This document shows, piece after piece, positions 26,873 through 35,853 of a DNA stretch of 64,000 bases. The DNA lies in NCBI GenBank assembly GCA_050954785.1, contig JBPBQO010000035.1, positions 1 to 64,000 on the forward strand, in the 5' to 3' direction. Position 1 is the first letter of the stretch. Each line of letters begins with the position of its first letter. Source of the DNA: Lichenicola sp050954785 (GTDB lineage Bacteria > Pseudomonadota > Alphaproteobacteria > Acetobacterales > Acetobacteraceae). The notes beneath the pieces were generated by a model. It ran no database searches. It had not been told where the DNA came from and saw nothing but the letters and a program-made list of their open reading frames with translations. A program made the position numbers and the translations under genes.

Positions 26873-27113
26873 GTGGTGGTCTCCCGCGCTGCGCTGCCTT
26901 CAAACCGGAGTGAGCGCCAGGGTCAGCGCTCCAGGTGCGGCGGGACCGGCTTTATGCACTGTAATGGCAGAACGGTCTTCCACAACCAGATGCAGTCATC
27001 ACGATGCTGGGGGTTTCACTACTCATATCACTGTTGCTTTTAAGCCGGTTCATTAACCGACTGAAATGCTCGGAACGATTAGTGTCCGATAACTTCGGCA
27101 TGGCACTGGAGCA

Positions 27114-28172
27114 TTACGGCGCAGGCAATCCCGAAAATGCCACGACCGGACCTTCGACCACCAGGCGCACAGCATCGCCATTCCGAAACGACAGCGCCTG
27201 GGCACCGCCGACACGCGCCAGCAACGGCGCTGCAAGCGTCGGCAGCATGAGGCCGATACTGGCATCGTGGCCATAATAGGCGACCGACACGATGCGTGCG
27301 TCGCAGCCAGAACCGGAACCGGACAGCGGACCGACGACGATCTGTTCCGGCCGCACCATGACCATGACCTGACCGTCCGGCGCGTCCGACGCCAATGTCA
27401 GACGGCCGAGCGCGCATACGACGCTGCGCCCGGTGGCCTGTCCTTCCATCAGCACCGCCTCGCCGACGAAACGGGCCAGTTCGGCGTCGACCGGATGACA
27501 ATAGAGCTCCGACGGCGTGGCGATCTGCACCAGCCGCCCGTGTCGCAGCACACCGACCCGATTGCCCATCGACAGCGCCTCGGACTGGTCATGCGTCACC
27601 AGCAGCGCGGTGGCACCGGCCCGGGACAAGGCTTCGGCAACGGCGCGCCGGGTGCCGGCCCTCAAGGCGGCATCGAGTGCCGAGAACGGTTCGTCGAGCA
27701 GGACCAAGCCCGGAGCCGGTGCCAGGGCCCGGGCAAGTGCTACCCGCTGCTGCTCGCCACCGGACAGTTCCTGCGGCGGCCGCGCGGCATAGGCGATTGG
27801 CAGACCCACCAGTTCGAGCAGGGCGTCGGCCCGGCTGTGTTCGCGGCGGGCGTTCCGGTCGAGCCCGAACAGGATGTTCTGGCCGACCGACAGATGCGGG
27901 AACAGGGCGCCATCCTGGGCGACATAGCCGATGCGCCGCTGTTCCGGCCGGCGATGCAGCTCCGGGCCGGACACGAACTGGCCGCCGATCGAGATGGTGC
28001 CGCCATCCTGGCGTTCGAAACCGCAAATCAGCCGCAGCAGCGTAGTCTTGCCGCCGCCGGACGCGCCCAGGATGGCGACCAGGCTGCCCTGCTCCACCTC
28101 GAGATCGAGCTCGTGCAGAACCCGCACGTCGCCGAACGATTTGGACAGGCCCTGGATTGCGAGTGCGGACAT
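27114..28172 (-). CDS. fbpC: Ferric iron ABC transporter ATPase, FbpC type
   Basis: A 352-residue ATPase of the FbpC/PotA-like group. Walker A GASGGGKT, Q-loop YVAQDGALFPHLSV, signature LSGGEQQR, Walker B LVLLDEPFSALD and switch LVTHDQSEAL are visible, followed by a C-terminal TOBE-like regulatory domain (about residues 270-350). ATG 28172 lies 8 bases after the permease stop; the much longer upstream frame overlaps the permease. It is the third gene of a binding protein-permease-ATPase operon. Iron specificity is inferred from the binding protein. Confidence 0.9.
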   Translation of the reverse strand: MSALAIQGLSKSFGDVRVLHELDLEVEQGSLVAILGASGGGKTTLLRLICGFERQDGGTISIGGQFVSGPELHRRPEQRRIGYVAQDGALFPHLSVGQNILFGLDRNARREHSRADALLELVGLPIAYAARPPQELSGGEQQRVALARALAPAPGLVLLDEPFSALDAALRAGTRRAVAEALSRAGATALLVTHDQSEALSMGNRVGVLRHGRLVQIATPSELYCHPVDAELARFVGEAVLMEGQATGRSVVCALGRLTLASDAPDGQVMVMVRPEQIVVGPLSGSGSGCDARIVSVAYYGHDASIGLMLPTLAAPLLARVGGAQALSFRNGDAVRLVVEGPVVAFSGLPAP

Positions 28173-28180
28173 GGCGGCCC

Positions 28181-29788
28181 TTATCCGACTGGAACGATGC
28201 CGGCACTTCTGCCGAAACGCCGCGCCAGGATCCAGGTCGAGATCAGCGAGAGCGCTACCATGGTTGCCGCATACGGCGCCGCTGCCGCGAAGGCGAGCGT
28301 GGTGGTGTCGGCCCAGACCTGCGTGGCCAGGGTCTGGGTGCCGATCGGCGACAGCAGCAGGGTGGTGGTCAGCTCGGTGACGATCGCCACGAACACCAGC
28401 GCACCGGCAGCCCCGAGACCGGGTGCCGCCAGCGGCAGCACGATGCGTCGCGCTACGGCGAACGGTCCGAGCCCGAGCACCCGGCCCGCATCCTCGAGCC
28501 TGGACTGCGCCTGAGTGAAGGCAGCGCGTACGCTGACCAGCGCCAGCGGCAGGAACAGGATCGCATAGGCCACGACCAGCAGCGGCGCGCTCTGGTACAA
28601 CGGCTGCAGCAGGTTGATCGCCAACGTCACTAGGGCCAGTGCCACGACGATTCCCGGCACGCCCTGGCCGAGATAGGCGATGCGTTCCAGCACGGTGGCG
28701 GCGCGGCCCGGATAGCGCACGGACAGGAAGCCGAGCGGCAATGCGAGCAGGAGGGTCAGACCCGCACCCGCCAACGCCAGCGACAGCGAGCCGGCGGTTG
28801 CCTGCAGCAGCAACGACCACGAGACGCCGGCCGCCGACGTCGCCGCCGAATTATGCTGGGTCAGCCAGAACACGATCATGCCGAGCGGCACCCCGAGGGT
28901 GGCGATCGCCAGGGCCACGAAGAACAGCAATGCCGGCAGCATGGTCCAGCCGAGATGGTAGCGGGACGGCGACCGGCGGGCGCCGCGGGTGAGCGACGCG
29001 TAGGTGCTGCCGCCGCGCACCTTCAGCTCCAGCGCGAGACACAGCAGGCACAGCAGGATCAGGACCGTCGCCAGCAGCGCCGAACTGGGACCGGTCAGGC
29101 CGGTACGATACTGGGCATAGAGCTGGGTGGTGAAGGTGCGGTAGCGCAGCAGCGCGAAGGCACCGAACTCCACCAGCACGTTCAGCGCCACCAGCAGCAT
29201 GCCGCCGAGCAGGGCCGGCCGCAATTGCGGCATGACCAGCCGGGTGAAGCAGCGCCACGGACTCAAGCCCAGCACGCGGCCGCTTTCCTCGATCGCCGGG
29301 TCCATGCCGCGCAGCGCGGCGGCAACCGGAAGATAGACCAGCGGCATGTAGGCGGAACCCACCACCAGCAGGGCGCCGGCGAAATCCTGCAAGTTCGAAC
29401 TAAGCGATACCCATGCGTAGCTGGTTATGAAGGGCGGGATCGCCAGCGGCACCGCCGCCTGCACCGCGAACACGCGCCGGCCCGGCAGGTCGGTGCGCTC
29501 GACCAGCCATGCGCAGGTCACGCCGACCAGCGAGGTAACCGCCACCGACGCCAGTACCAGCCCGATCGTATTGAGCAGCAGTTCGCCGACCAGCGGCCGC
29601 CAGAGCAGCGAGACCGCCTCGGAGCCGGCGACGCCGGTAGCCTCCAGGACGGTGACCGCCAGCGGCAGCAGTACCAGCGCGGCACCGATCCCGGCGCAGG
29701 CCAGCAGCAGTGCCGGCGCATGACGATGGCCCTGTCGACGCCGGCGCAATGCCACGCCTGGAATGAGCCGACGCATCGTGCTCGACAT
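28181..29788 (-). CDS. fbpB: Ferric iron ABC transporter permease, FbpB type (fused two-half permease)
   Basis: A 535-residue permease with two homologous BPD_transp_1 halves, the usual FbpB/SfuB architecture, and about 12 membrane spans. EAA loops appear in both halves: EESGRVLGLSPWRCFTRLVM near the middle of the first and LEDAGRVLGLGPFAVARRIV in the second. Two start codons fit (ATG 29788 and 29776); neither has a strong Shine-Dalgarno site. The gene begins about 20 bases after the binding-protein stop. Confidence 0.9.
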   Translation of the reverse strand: MSSTMRRLIPGVALRRRRQGHRHAPALLLACAGIGAALVLLPLAVTVLEATGVAGSEAVSLLWRPLVGELLLNTIGLVLASVAVTSLVGVTCAWLVERTDLPGRRVFAVQAAVPLAIPPFITSYAWVSLSSNLQDFAGALLVVGSAYMPLVYLPVAAALRGMDPAIEESGRVLGLSPWRCFTRLVMPQLRPALLGGMLLVALNVLVEFGAFALLRYRTFTTQLYAQYRTGLTGPSSALLATVLILLCLLCLALELKVRGGSTYASLTRGARRSPSRYHLGWTMLPALLFFVALAIATLGVPLGMIVFWLTQHNSAATSAAGVSWSLLLQATAGSLSLALAGAGLTLLLALPLGFLSVRYPGRAATVLERIAYLGQGVPGIVVALALVTLAINLLQPLYQSAPLLVVAYAILFLPLALVSVRAAFTQAQSRLEDAGRVLGLGPFAVARRIVLPLAAPGLGAAGALVFVAIVTELTTTLLLSPIGTQTLATQVWADTTTLAFAAAAPYAATMVALSLISTWILARRFGRSAGIVPVG

Positions 29789-29807
29789 GCCGGGTTGGGA
29801 CTTGGGT

Positions 29808-30833
29808 CTAGAGCAGGCCGGCCTCACGCAGCAGGAGTGCCGCATCCTGGTCGTCGCCGAGATCCTTGATCGAGATGGTCGGTGGCTGGAGCTGGTCGAA
29901 CGGCTTCAGGATCGGGTTCGCCTTCACGCCCTTGGCCAATGGATATTCGAAGTCGACATCGCCGGCGCCGAGCATGGTCTGGGTTGGCGTGCTGACCATG
30001 AAGGCCAGGAATTTCTGAGCCGCCGCCTGGTGCTTCGAAGTCTTGAGCACGCTGGCGCCTGAAACGTTGATCAATGCGCCAACATCGCCGCCGCTGAAAT
30101 GATGGATTTCGCTCTTGGTAGCCGCCCCCTTCTCCTGGTGCAGGCGAGCCCAGTAGTAGTTGTTGATGATACCGGTCGCCACCGCGCCGCGATCGACCGC
30201 CGCAACCACCGCCTCGTCATCGTCGAACACCTGTGCATTGACCTTGAGCGCCTTGAGCCAGGCCAGCGCAGTGGCACGGCTCTTCAGCTTTACGATCGCC
30301 TCGACCAAGGGCAGGAAGTCGGCGTCCGCCGGCGCGATCGCGACGCGACCCTTCCATTCCGGACGAGCCAGATCGAGCAGAGACACCGGCAGCTTGTCGG
30401 CAGCGATCATCGATGGGTTGAAAGCCAGCACGTTCTCGCGCACCAGCACGCCCAGCCAATGTCCGGTCTCGGCGTTATATCGGCTCGGGACATCGGCAAG
30501 CGTCGTCGTGTCGACCGGCGACAGCAGGTTCTTTTCGTCGAGCAGCACCAGCTCGGGCGAGTTCTCGGTGAAATAGACATCGGCCGGCGAGGCCTTGCCT
30601 TCCTGTACGATCTGGCTGGCGATCATGGGCGCCTCTCCGAAACGGGTGCGGACCTTGATTCCGGTCTGCTTGGTAAAGGCATCGGTGATCTGGTTTACCA
30701 TCTGCTCGTGCTGGGCGCTGTAGAGCGTGAGCGTTTCGGCCAGAGCGGCTCCGCCGCCAAGCACGCCGACGCCTACCGATGCCAGCAGGGTGCACACGAG
30801 CGAAGACGAAGCTTTGGACGACGGTAGACGCAT
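29808..30833 (-). CDS. fbpA: Ferric iron-binding periplasmic protein, FbpA type
   Basis: A 341-residue periplasmic binding protein with a Sec signal (hydrophobic run ending AALAE, mature part beginning near residue 33). The tandem tyrosines Tyr226-Tyr227 in GIINNYYWAR are the hallmark of FbpA/FutA-type proteins that bind bare Fe(III), and the LTLYSAQHEQM opening is also typical. It heads the operon and faces the entericidin gene across a 260-base divergent region in which I could not find a convincing Fur or Irr box. Confidence 0.92.
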   Translation of the reverse strand: MRLPSSKASSSLVCTLLASVGVGVLGGGAALAETLTLYSAQHEQMVNQITDAFTKQTGIKVRTRFGEAPMIASQIVQEGKASPADVYFTENSPELVLLDEKNLLSPVDTTTLADVPSRYNAETGHWLGVLVRENVLAFNPSMIAADKLPVSLLDLARPEWKGRVAIAPADADFLPLVEAIVKLKSRATALAWLKALKVNAQVFDDDEAVVAAVDRGAVATGIINNYYWARLHQEKGAATKSEIHHFSGGDVGALINVSGASVLKTSKHQAAAQKFLAFMVSTPTQTMLGAGDVDFEYPLAKGVKANPILKPFDQLQPPTISIKDLGDDQDAALLLREAGLL

Positions 30834-31094
30834 GGGAACAGGTCCTGTGAAGGGCCGCGACGGACGCGGTCTGAATCGAATTGCGACTTGTTCTTAACTT
30901 CTACGCGAGCGCTCGTCAAACCGTACGGTTGCCGGTTCCTTGTTTCGGTTGGTGATCAACACCGTAGCTTTAACGGAACAGGCGCTCGGCCGGGACCTGC
31001 TGGTTGAGGCCGGCTCGATACAAGGAACCGCGAAGGTGACATCGGATTGCAACCGACTGGCGCTACCATCCGTTGTGCGCAAAACCTCCTGGAG

Positions 31095-31292
31095 ATGAAG
31101 AAGATGATTTCCACTCCCTGCCGCATCCTTGCTACCGTTGGTCTTCTGATGGCAGCCACTCTTGGGTTGTCTGCCTGCAACACCGTTAACGGCATGGGCC
31201 AGGATGCCGCGGCCGTCGGACACGACGTGTCGAAAGGCGCGGGTGCTACCCAAGGCGCCGTGACCAACAACACCGGGCTCGCCACTCACTAA
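31095..31292 (+). CDS. Entericidin-like small lipoprotein
   Basis: A 65-residue lipoprotein precursor of the entericidin A/B family. After a signal sequence, the lipobox LSAC gives lipidated Cys28 and a mature peptide CNTVNGMGQDAAAVGHDVSKGA, the conserved entericidin core. In E. coli entericidins form a stress-regulated antidote/toxin pair; in alphaproteobacteria single copies are common and of uncertain role. ATG 31095 has GGAG immediately upstream, so the longer frame starting at 31047 is rejected. A terminator hairpin follows 10 bases after the stop. Confidence 0.88.
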   Translation: MKKMISTPCRILATVGLLMAATLGLSACNTVNGMGQDAAAVGHDVSKGAGATQGAVTNNTGLATH

Positions 31293-31302
31293 ACCATGAT
31301 CA

Positions 31303-31326
31303 CCGCCGGAGCTCAGGCTCCGGCGG
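31303..31326 (+). terminator. Terminator hairpin of the entericidin gene
   Basis: Perfect 10-bp GC-rich stem CCGCCGGAGC / GCTCCGGCGG with a TCAG tetraloop, 10 bases after the entericidin stop. A short non-T-rich tail follows, as is common in GC-rich genomes. Confidence 0.7.
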
Positions 31327-31415
31327 CATTCAAAGGTACGAGCTGCTGAAAAGCTGGAACCGGACAACAGCCAGGCGCATGGTGGATACGTGGGGAAACC
31401 ATAACACCGGAGCTG

Positions 31416-31583
31416 ATGATGCGAAGTCCAGCCCATAATTCAGGTCATGAACTACCCGGCAATCATGGCCAATTCGGCGAAAACAAAGCGACCGGGACCT
31501 ACAAACCTTCGCGTGCGACGCACCAGGTGAAGGTCAAGCCGGTCGTGCCGAGACAGCAAAACCGAAAAGCGCCTCAACCGTAG
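31416..31583 (+). CDS. Possible small hydrophilic protein (55 residues)
   Basis: An open frame with two ATG codons at 31416 and 31419. A GGAG at 31409-31412 lies 6 bases before the second ATG. The predicted peptide is hydrophilic and basic, rich in His, Asn, Gly, Lys and Pro (for example GNHGQFGENKATGTYKPSRA), with no membrane segment or known domain. Its composition differs from the Arg/Ala-rich chance frames seen elsewhere, which is the main reason to list it. It could still be spurious. Confidence 0.25.
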   Translation: MMRSPAHNSGHELPGNHGQFGENKATGTYKPSRATHQVKVKPVVPRQQNRKAPQP

Positions 31584-31637
31584 TTATCGAATACGAACTC
31601 GGAACCGGTCCGCCTTGATATCGACCAAGTGGTGCCG

Positions 31638-32201
31638 TCAGCCCTGGTTGGCATGTGCCGCCGTCAATGCCCAAGCCTTCACGGCATCCAGCATACGCGA
31701 CACATGCCCGTCCGGGTCCATGGCACTGTAGGCTGCCAGGATCGTGCCGTTCGGCGCGATCGCATAGGACGTGCGGCTGGCATGACCTGGTAGCAGCGTC
31801 AGGGTCGCATCATAAGCGTGGGCGATACTGCCATCCGTATCGGCAGCCACCGGAAACCTGCTCTGGCAGGCGCTGACCGAAAATTTGTCGAGCTTGGCGA
31901 TGCCATCTTCGGAAACGCCGATCACATGCGCGCCCAGTTTCTCGAATTCGGGGATCGCTTCGGCAAAATCATGTGCCTCGACCGTGCAGCCGCTGGTGAA
32001 GGCGGCCGGGTAGAAATACACCACGACGGGACCCTTCTTCAGCATCGCTGTCAGCGAAGCATCGAACTCCTTGCCGCCCAGGGTGGCGCGGGCCTTGAAG
32101 TCCGGCGCCTTGGCGCCGGGAGCAAGTGCCGCCTGCGCCGAAGGTACGCCGAGCAGGGCCAGTCCAATGGCCAGGCAGGCGAGCGGGTTACGAGCGCGCA
32201 T
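31638..32201 (-). CDS. Exported peroxiredoxin (AhpC/TSA, BCP/PrxQ-like)
   Basis: A 187-residue thiol peroxidase with an N-terminal signal peptide (MRARNPLACLAIGL to PSAQA), so it acts outside the cytoplasm. The peroxidatic Cys72 is in YFYPAAFTSGCTVEAHDF, the PrxQ/BCP-type active site, and Cys112 in SVSACQSRF is a candidate resolving Cys. Cytoplasmic BCPs lack the signal, so this is a periplasmic variant. ATG 32201 lies inside the end of the lytic transglycosylase gene (14-base overlap), which implies co-translation. Confidence 0.87.
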   Translation of the reverse strand: MRARNPLACLAIGLALLGVPSAQAALAPGAKAPDFKARATLGGKEFDASLTAMLKKGPVVVYFYPAAFTSGCTVEAHDFAEAIPEFEKLGAHVIGVSEDGIAKLDKFSVSACQSRFPVAADTDGSIAHAYDATLTLLPGHASRTSYAIAPNGTILAAYSAMDPDGHVSRMLDAVKAWALTAAHANQG

Positions 32202-33807
32202 CAGGCGACACCACCAGGCAATCACTGCGGCCAAGGCTCAGACGTTCGCATGCCAGTTGCGCATCGCCACGAGAGAGGCCGATCAGCCTGGCACGATAGA
32301 CCTTGCCGCCACGCTGCTGCCTGACGCCGGCTATTTCGGCACGGGCATGCGACAGGCTGGGTGCATGCGACTGTGCGGCGTCCGCAGCCTGATTCGCCTG
32401 CGCCTCGGTACTGAACGCACCGACCTGGATCGACCAGTTGCGGGCGGCAGTGCTGCGTCCGGCATCCCTCAACAACGGTGCCGGCTCGGCCATGGCCGGG
32501 CGGATCAGGTGGAAGCGCTCGTGGCGCGGTGCCGGAACAGCGATGGATGCGACCTGCACCGGAGCGGGAACCGGAGCTTCCGCAACAGCCATCGGAGCAG
32601 GAGCCGCCATGGTCGCCGGGGCCGGCATTGCAGTCGAAACCGGAGCGGTCGGTGCGACCTGGATCGGATCGGATGGTGCGTCACCAGCCTGGACAGGCGT
32701 CGGAGCCGGCGTCCACCGCTGGATCGGGACCAAGGCAGCCATGGCAACCGGGGCTGCCATCGGCGCCACGGCCGGCGATGGGACGGGCGCGGTTCCGTTC
32801 CGTGCGGCCCAGGCGGCGCTTACGCTCGATGCGAGCGGTGCCGGAGCAGCCTGAGCCATCTCGATCGGTGCAGGCACCAAAACCGGACGTGTCTGGGCTG
32901 CGGCGATCGCCTGGGGTGTCGGATCGGCCGGACGCGCGATCGGCACGCTGTTCCAGGCATGGATATAGGCCGGTGCCGGCATGGCAGCACCAGTCGCAGG
33001 AGCTTCCGCAACCTGCATCGGCTGGTCGGCGCCCTGGTTCAGGTCACGACGCTGGTTCCAGGCCATCTGGACCGAATGGGTCTGGTCGGTGCTCTGGGCG
33101 GACGCATACATGACGCCGGAATTGCCGGCATGGCTGGCGACCAGCAGGTCCGTCTGCGACCGGTTGCTTGGCCAGATTCCGGCGATCTGCGGTCCGATGA
33201 TGGACACGTACTGCCGCGTCTCGCGAGGCAGTGGACGGTTGCGGGTCAGGAAGTCGTCGAGGCGGCCAGGACCGGTGTTGTAGGCGGCAAGAAAGCCGGG
33301 CGATCCATAGATGTCGTACATCTGCCGGACGTACGCGGTGCCCGCCATGATGTTGTCGTGCGGCTCGAAAGCATCGGGACCAAGACTGTACTGGACACGC
33401 ATGTCGTCGTAGGTCGGCGGCATGAGCTGCATCAGTCCCATCGCACCGACCGGCGAAGTGGTGAGAGTGCCGGCAACGAACTGGTGGCCGCCGGACTCCT
33501 GGTGCATCACGGCACGGATCCAGGCATCCGGCACGTCGAAGCGCCTGGAAGCCTCGTCGATATAGGGACGCCAGGGGTCGTCGGCCGGACCCGGTGGGGC
33601 ATAATAGGTGCGCGCATGGGAGCGATAGACCGCTGCTTCCTGCGCGACGGGGATGTCGGGACGATCCGGCGTACCGGCGCAGGCGGCCAGCAAGGTCAGC
33701 AGCGACACCGACGACAGGATGCCCGCGACAGAACGACAGGCGACAGCGACGGCCGATCGGATCGGATCGGCAGACTTATCGACATGGCTATCGGCGGATG
33801 GCGTCAT
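32188..33807 (-). CDS. Lytic transglycosylase with C-terminal SPOR domain
   Basis: A 539-residue cell-wall enzyme. A hydrophobic signal ends in a lipobox-like LLAAC (Cys43), so it may be lipid-anchored. An SLT domain spans about residues 80-230: catalytic Glu104 in VMHQESGG, then GAMGLMQLMPPTY and the AAYNTGPGRLDDFL motif. A long Ala/Pro/Met-rich low-complexity linker (about 230-440) leads to a C-terminal SPOR domain (WSIQVGAFSTEAQANQAA onward), which binds denuded glycan at division sites. Family knowledge suggests a role in septal peptidoglycan turnover. Confidence 0.9.
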   Translation of the reverse strand: MTPSADSHVDKSADPIRSAVAVACRSVAGILSSVSLLTLLAACAGTPDRPDIPVAQEAAVYRSHARTYYAPPGPADDPWRPYIDEASRRFDVPDAWIRAVMHQESGGHQFVAGTLTTSPVGAMGLMQLMPPTYDDMRVQYSLGPDAFEPHDNIMAGTAYVRQMYDIYGSPGFLAAYNTGPGRLDDFLTRNRPLPRETRQYVSIIGPQIAGIWPSNRSQTDLLVASHAGNSGVMYASAQSTDQTHSVQMAWNQRRDLNQGADQPMQVAEAPATGAAMPAPAYIHAWNSVPIARPADPTPQAIAAAQTRPVLVPAPIEMAQAAPAPLASSVSAAWAARNGTAPVPSPAVAPMAAPVAMAALVPIQRWTPAPTPVQAGDAPSDPIQVAPTAPVSTAMPAPATMAAPAPMAVAEAPVPAPVQVASIAVPAPRHERFHLIRPAMAEPAPLLRDAGRSTAARNWSIQVGAFSTEAQANQAADAAQSHAPSLSHARAEIAGVRQQRGGKVYRARLIGLSRGDAQLACERLSLGRSDCLVVSPDARS

Positions 33808-34079
33808 CAGTCGGGTATCTCCGGCGTGCCCGGTCAGAACCGGGCGGTCAGATCAAGGATGCCGCCTCGCCGTCCGGTTCCGCCTTCATACCGGGTATCG
33901 CGCCGCGGGGTGGCACAACGATCCAGCGAGGCGGAAGCTCAGCCACTTGCGCAGGAACCTCTCCTAAGCCATTACCGCGCATCCATCTCTGCCGCAACAT
34001 GAACCGAATTCTGCCCCGGATTTACGGGTCGTGAAGCGGTCGAGTTGCCGCAACCCGCCAGATCGGCTACGTCGCCCAA

Positions 34080-35012
34080 ATGAACGCCCTCCCGCCCGCG
34101 TCGGAGCGTCTGGACCAGGAAGCGACACACGTGGCCGCCGATCAGTCATGGACCGGCGGTACTACCGAGGCATTCCGCAACCTACCTCATGACCTATTGC
34201 TCGATGCCCGTACCGGCCGATCGTCGCGTTCCGCCGCTGCCCGGGCCGACATACGCGACGGGCTGCGACTATGGCGGCTGGCCGTGTCGCTCGGCTGGCT
34301 CGACATCAAGCTGCGTTATCGGGGGTCCGCTCTCGGACCACTCTGGCTGACCCTCTCGAGCGCCGTGATGATCGGCTCGATGGGCTACATCTACAGCATG
34401 CTGTTCCACACCGTGCTGCACGACTACCTGCCGTTCCTCGCCGTGTCGGTCATCCTGTGGCAGGCAGGAATCGGGGCCGTCTCGAGCGATGCGTGCAACA
34501 GCTTCCTGAACGCCGAACAGACCATACGATCGATGCGCATGCCGTTCACCGTGCAGGTGCTGCGCACCGTGGTCAGCAACGTCATCGTGCTCGGCCATAA
34601 TGTGATCGTGCCGCTGGTGGTGTTCGCGATCTTCGGCGCCTGGCCCGGCTTCCATGCATTGATATCCCTGCCCGGCCTGGCGCTGTGGCTGCTGGACGGT
34701 GCGGCCGCATGCTACCTGTTCGGCAGCATATGCGCCCGGTTCCGGGATATTCCGCCGATCATCGGCTCGCTGATGCAGATCGCGTACTACATCACGCCGG
34801 TAATCTGGAAACCGTCGCAGCTCGGCACACACGGCTGGTGGCTGCCGCTCAACCCATTCTATCCGCTGCTGGAGGTGGTGCGCGCACCATTGCTGGGTCA
34901 GGCTCCGAGCCTGCTGATCTGGGGAACCGCGCTCGGTTACAGCGCAGTCCTGTGGATCGGCGCGTGGATGATTTTTGTCCGTGCACGATCCCGCCTCGCG
35001 TTCTGGGTCTAA
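34080..35012 (+). CDS. Polysaccharide ABC exporter permease, Wzm/KpsM type
   Basis: A 310-residue ABC-2-type permease with about six membrane spans after an N-terminal cytoplasmic segment. The amphipathic entry LAVSLGWLDIKLRYRGSALGPLW is the signature of polysaccharide and polyol-phosphate exporters. It pairs with the ATPase 4 bases downstream to move a lipid-linked or phospholipid-capped glycan across the inner membrane. No glycosyltransferases are adjacent, so the glycan is made from elsewhere in the genome. Confidence 0.88.
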   Translation: MNALPPASERLDQEATHVAADQSWTGGTTEAFRNLPHDLLLDARTGRSSRSAAARADIRDGLRLWRLAVSLGWLDIKLRYRGSALGPLWLTLSSAVMIGSMGYIYSMLFHTVLHDYLPFLAVSVILWQAGIGAVSSDACNSFLNAEQTIRSMRMPFTVQVLRTVVSNVIVLGHNVIVPLVVFAIFGAWPGFHALISLPGLALWLLDGAAACYLFGSICARFRDIPPIIGSLMQIAYYITPVIWKPSQLGTHGWWLPLNPFYPLLEVVRAPLLGQAPSLLIWGTALGYSAVLWIGAWMIFVRARSRLAFWV

Positions 35013-35016
35013 GGCG

Positions 35017-35844
35017 ATGAACGTGGTTGCAACCAATGCGGCGAGCCTGAAGCAGCCGCTTGCCGATGCGTTCATCCACGTCGACGACCTGTCGCTGGAT
35101 TTTCCGCTCTATCACGGCGGTGCCCGCTCACTGAAAAAGACCGTGCTGTCGATGGCGACCAAGCGGGTCGCCGGCACGACCGGCGGCAAGGTCGGCAAAG
35201 ACCGCAATCGTCGCGTCGTGGTGCAGGCATTGCGGAACATCACCTTCCGGCTGACCTCCGGCGAGCGGCTCGGCATCGTCGGTCATAATGGTGCCGGCAA
35301 ATCGAGCCTGCTGCGCGTGCTCGGCGGCATTTACGAGCCGGTCGCCGGCCAGGTGCATGTCGGCGGCAGCATCAATACGTTGCTCGACACCAATTTCGGC
35401 ATGAACCTCGATCTGACCGGGCGCGAGAACATCGCATTGCGCGGCCGCTATGTGGGGCTATCGCGCGAGGGCATGCGAGCGCTGGAAGCGGACGTCGAGG
35501 CTTTTGCGGCACTCGGTCCGTTCCTCGAACTCCCGGTCCGGGTCTATTCGTCCGGCATGGTGGTCAGGCTCGGGTTCGGGCTGGCGACGGCGATCGCGCC
35601 TCAGGTGCTGCTGATGGACGAGTGGTTCATGGCAGGCGATGCCCGGTTCCGCGACAAGGCACATGCCAGGCTCGAGACGGTAGTGCGCGGCGCCGAGATC
35701 ATGGTGCTGACCTCGCACATGCCCGCGGTGCTGAAAACCTGGTGCACCCGGCTGATCTGGCTGCAGGCGGGGCGCATCGTGGCCGATGGTCCGGTCGACG
35801 AGATCCTGGAGCGGTATGCGGCCGCCGCAGCACCCGGTCTCTGA
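35017..35844 (+). CDS. Polysaccharide ABC exporter ATPase, Wzt/KpsT type
   Basis: A 275-residue ATPase partner of the preceding permease. Walker A GHNGAGKS, the NFGMNLDLTGRENIALRG segment, the short signature YSSGMVVRLGFGLA and Walker B VLLMDEWFMAGD are characteristic of Wzt/TagH/KpsT exporters. There is no C-terminal carbohydrate-binding domain, so it is the short form that does not read a terminal sugar cap. ATG 35017 follows the permease TAA by 4 bases. It converges with the 2OG oxygenase gene. Confidence 0.9.
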   Translation: MNVVATNAASLKQPLADAFIHVDDLSLDFPLYHGGARSLKKTVLSMATKRVAGTTGGKVGKDRNRRVVVQALRNITFRLTSGERLGIVGHNGAGKSSLLRVLGGIYEPVAGQVHVGGSINTLLDTNFGMNLDLTGRENIALRGRYVGLSREGMRALEADVEAFAALGPFLELPVRVYSSGMVVRLGFGLATAIAPQVLLMDEWFMAGDARFRDKAHARLETVVRGAEIMVLTSHMPAVLKTWCTRLIWLQAGRIVADGPVDEILERYAAAAAPGL

Positions 35845-35853
35845 CGCCGCTTC

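Larger units (their letters stand above)
31293..31637. other. 345-bp region between the entericidin and peroxiredoxin genes
   Basis: It holds the entericidin terminator at its left end and one possible 55-codon frame (31416-31583), described separately. The remainder shows no feature that I can support. Confidence 0.5.

Noticed and set aside
30976..31045. Possible EcfG-type stress promoter (GGAAC elements) before the entericidin gene
   Set aside because: GGAAC occurs twice, but no CGTT -10 element is found at the proper 16-17 base spacing.
30834..31094. Fur or Irr operator for the ferric iron importer
   Set aside because: No sequence close to the GATAATGATAATCATTATC-type Fur box or the Irr ICE motif was found in the divergent region.
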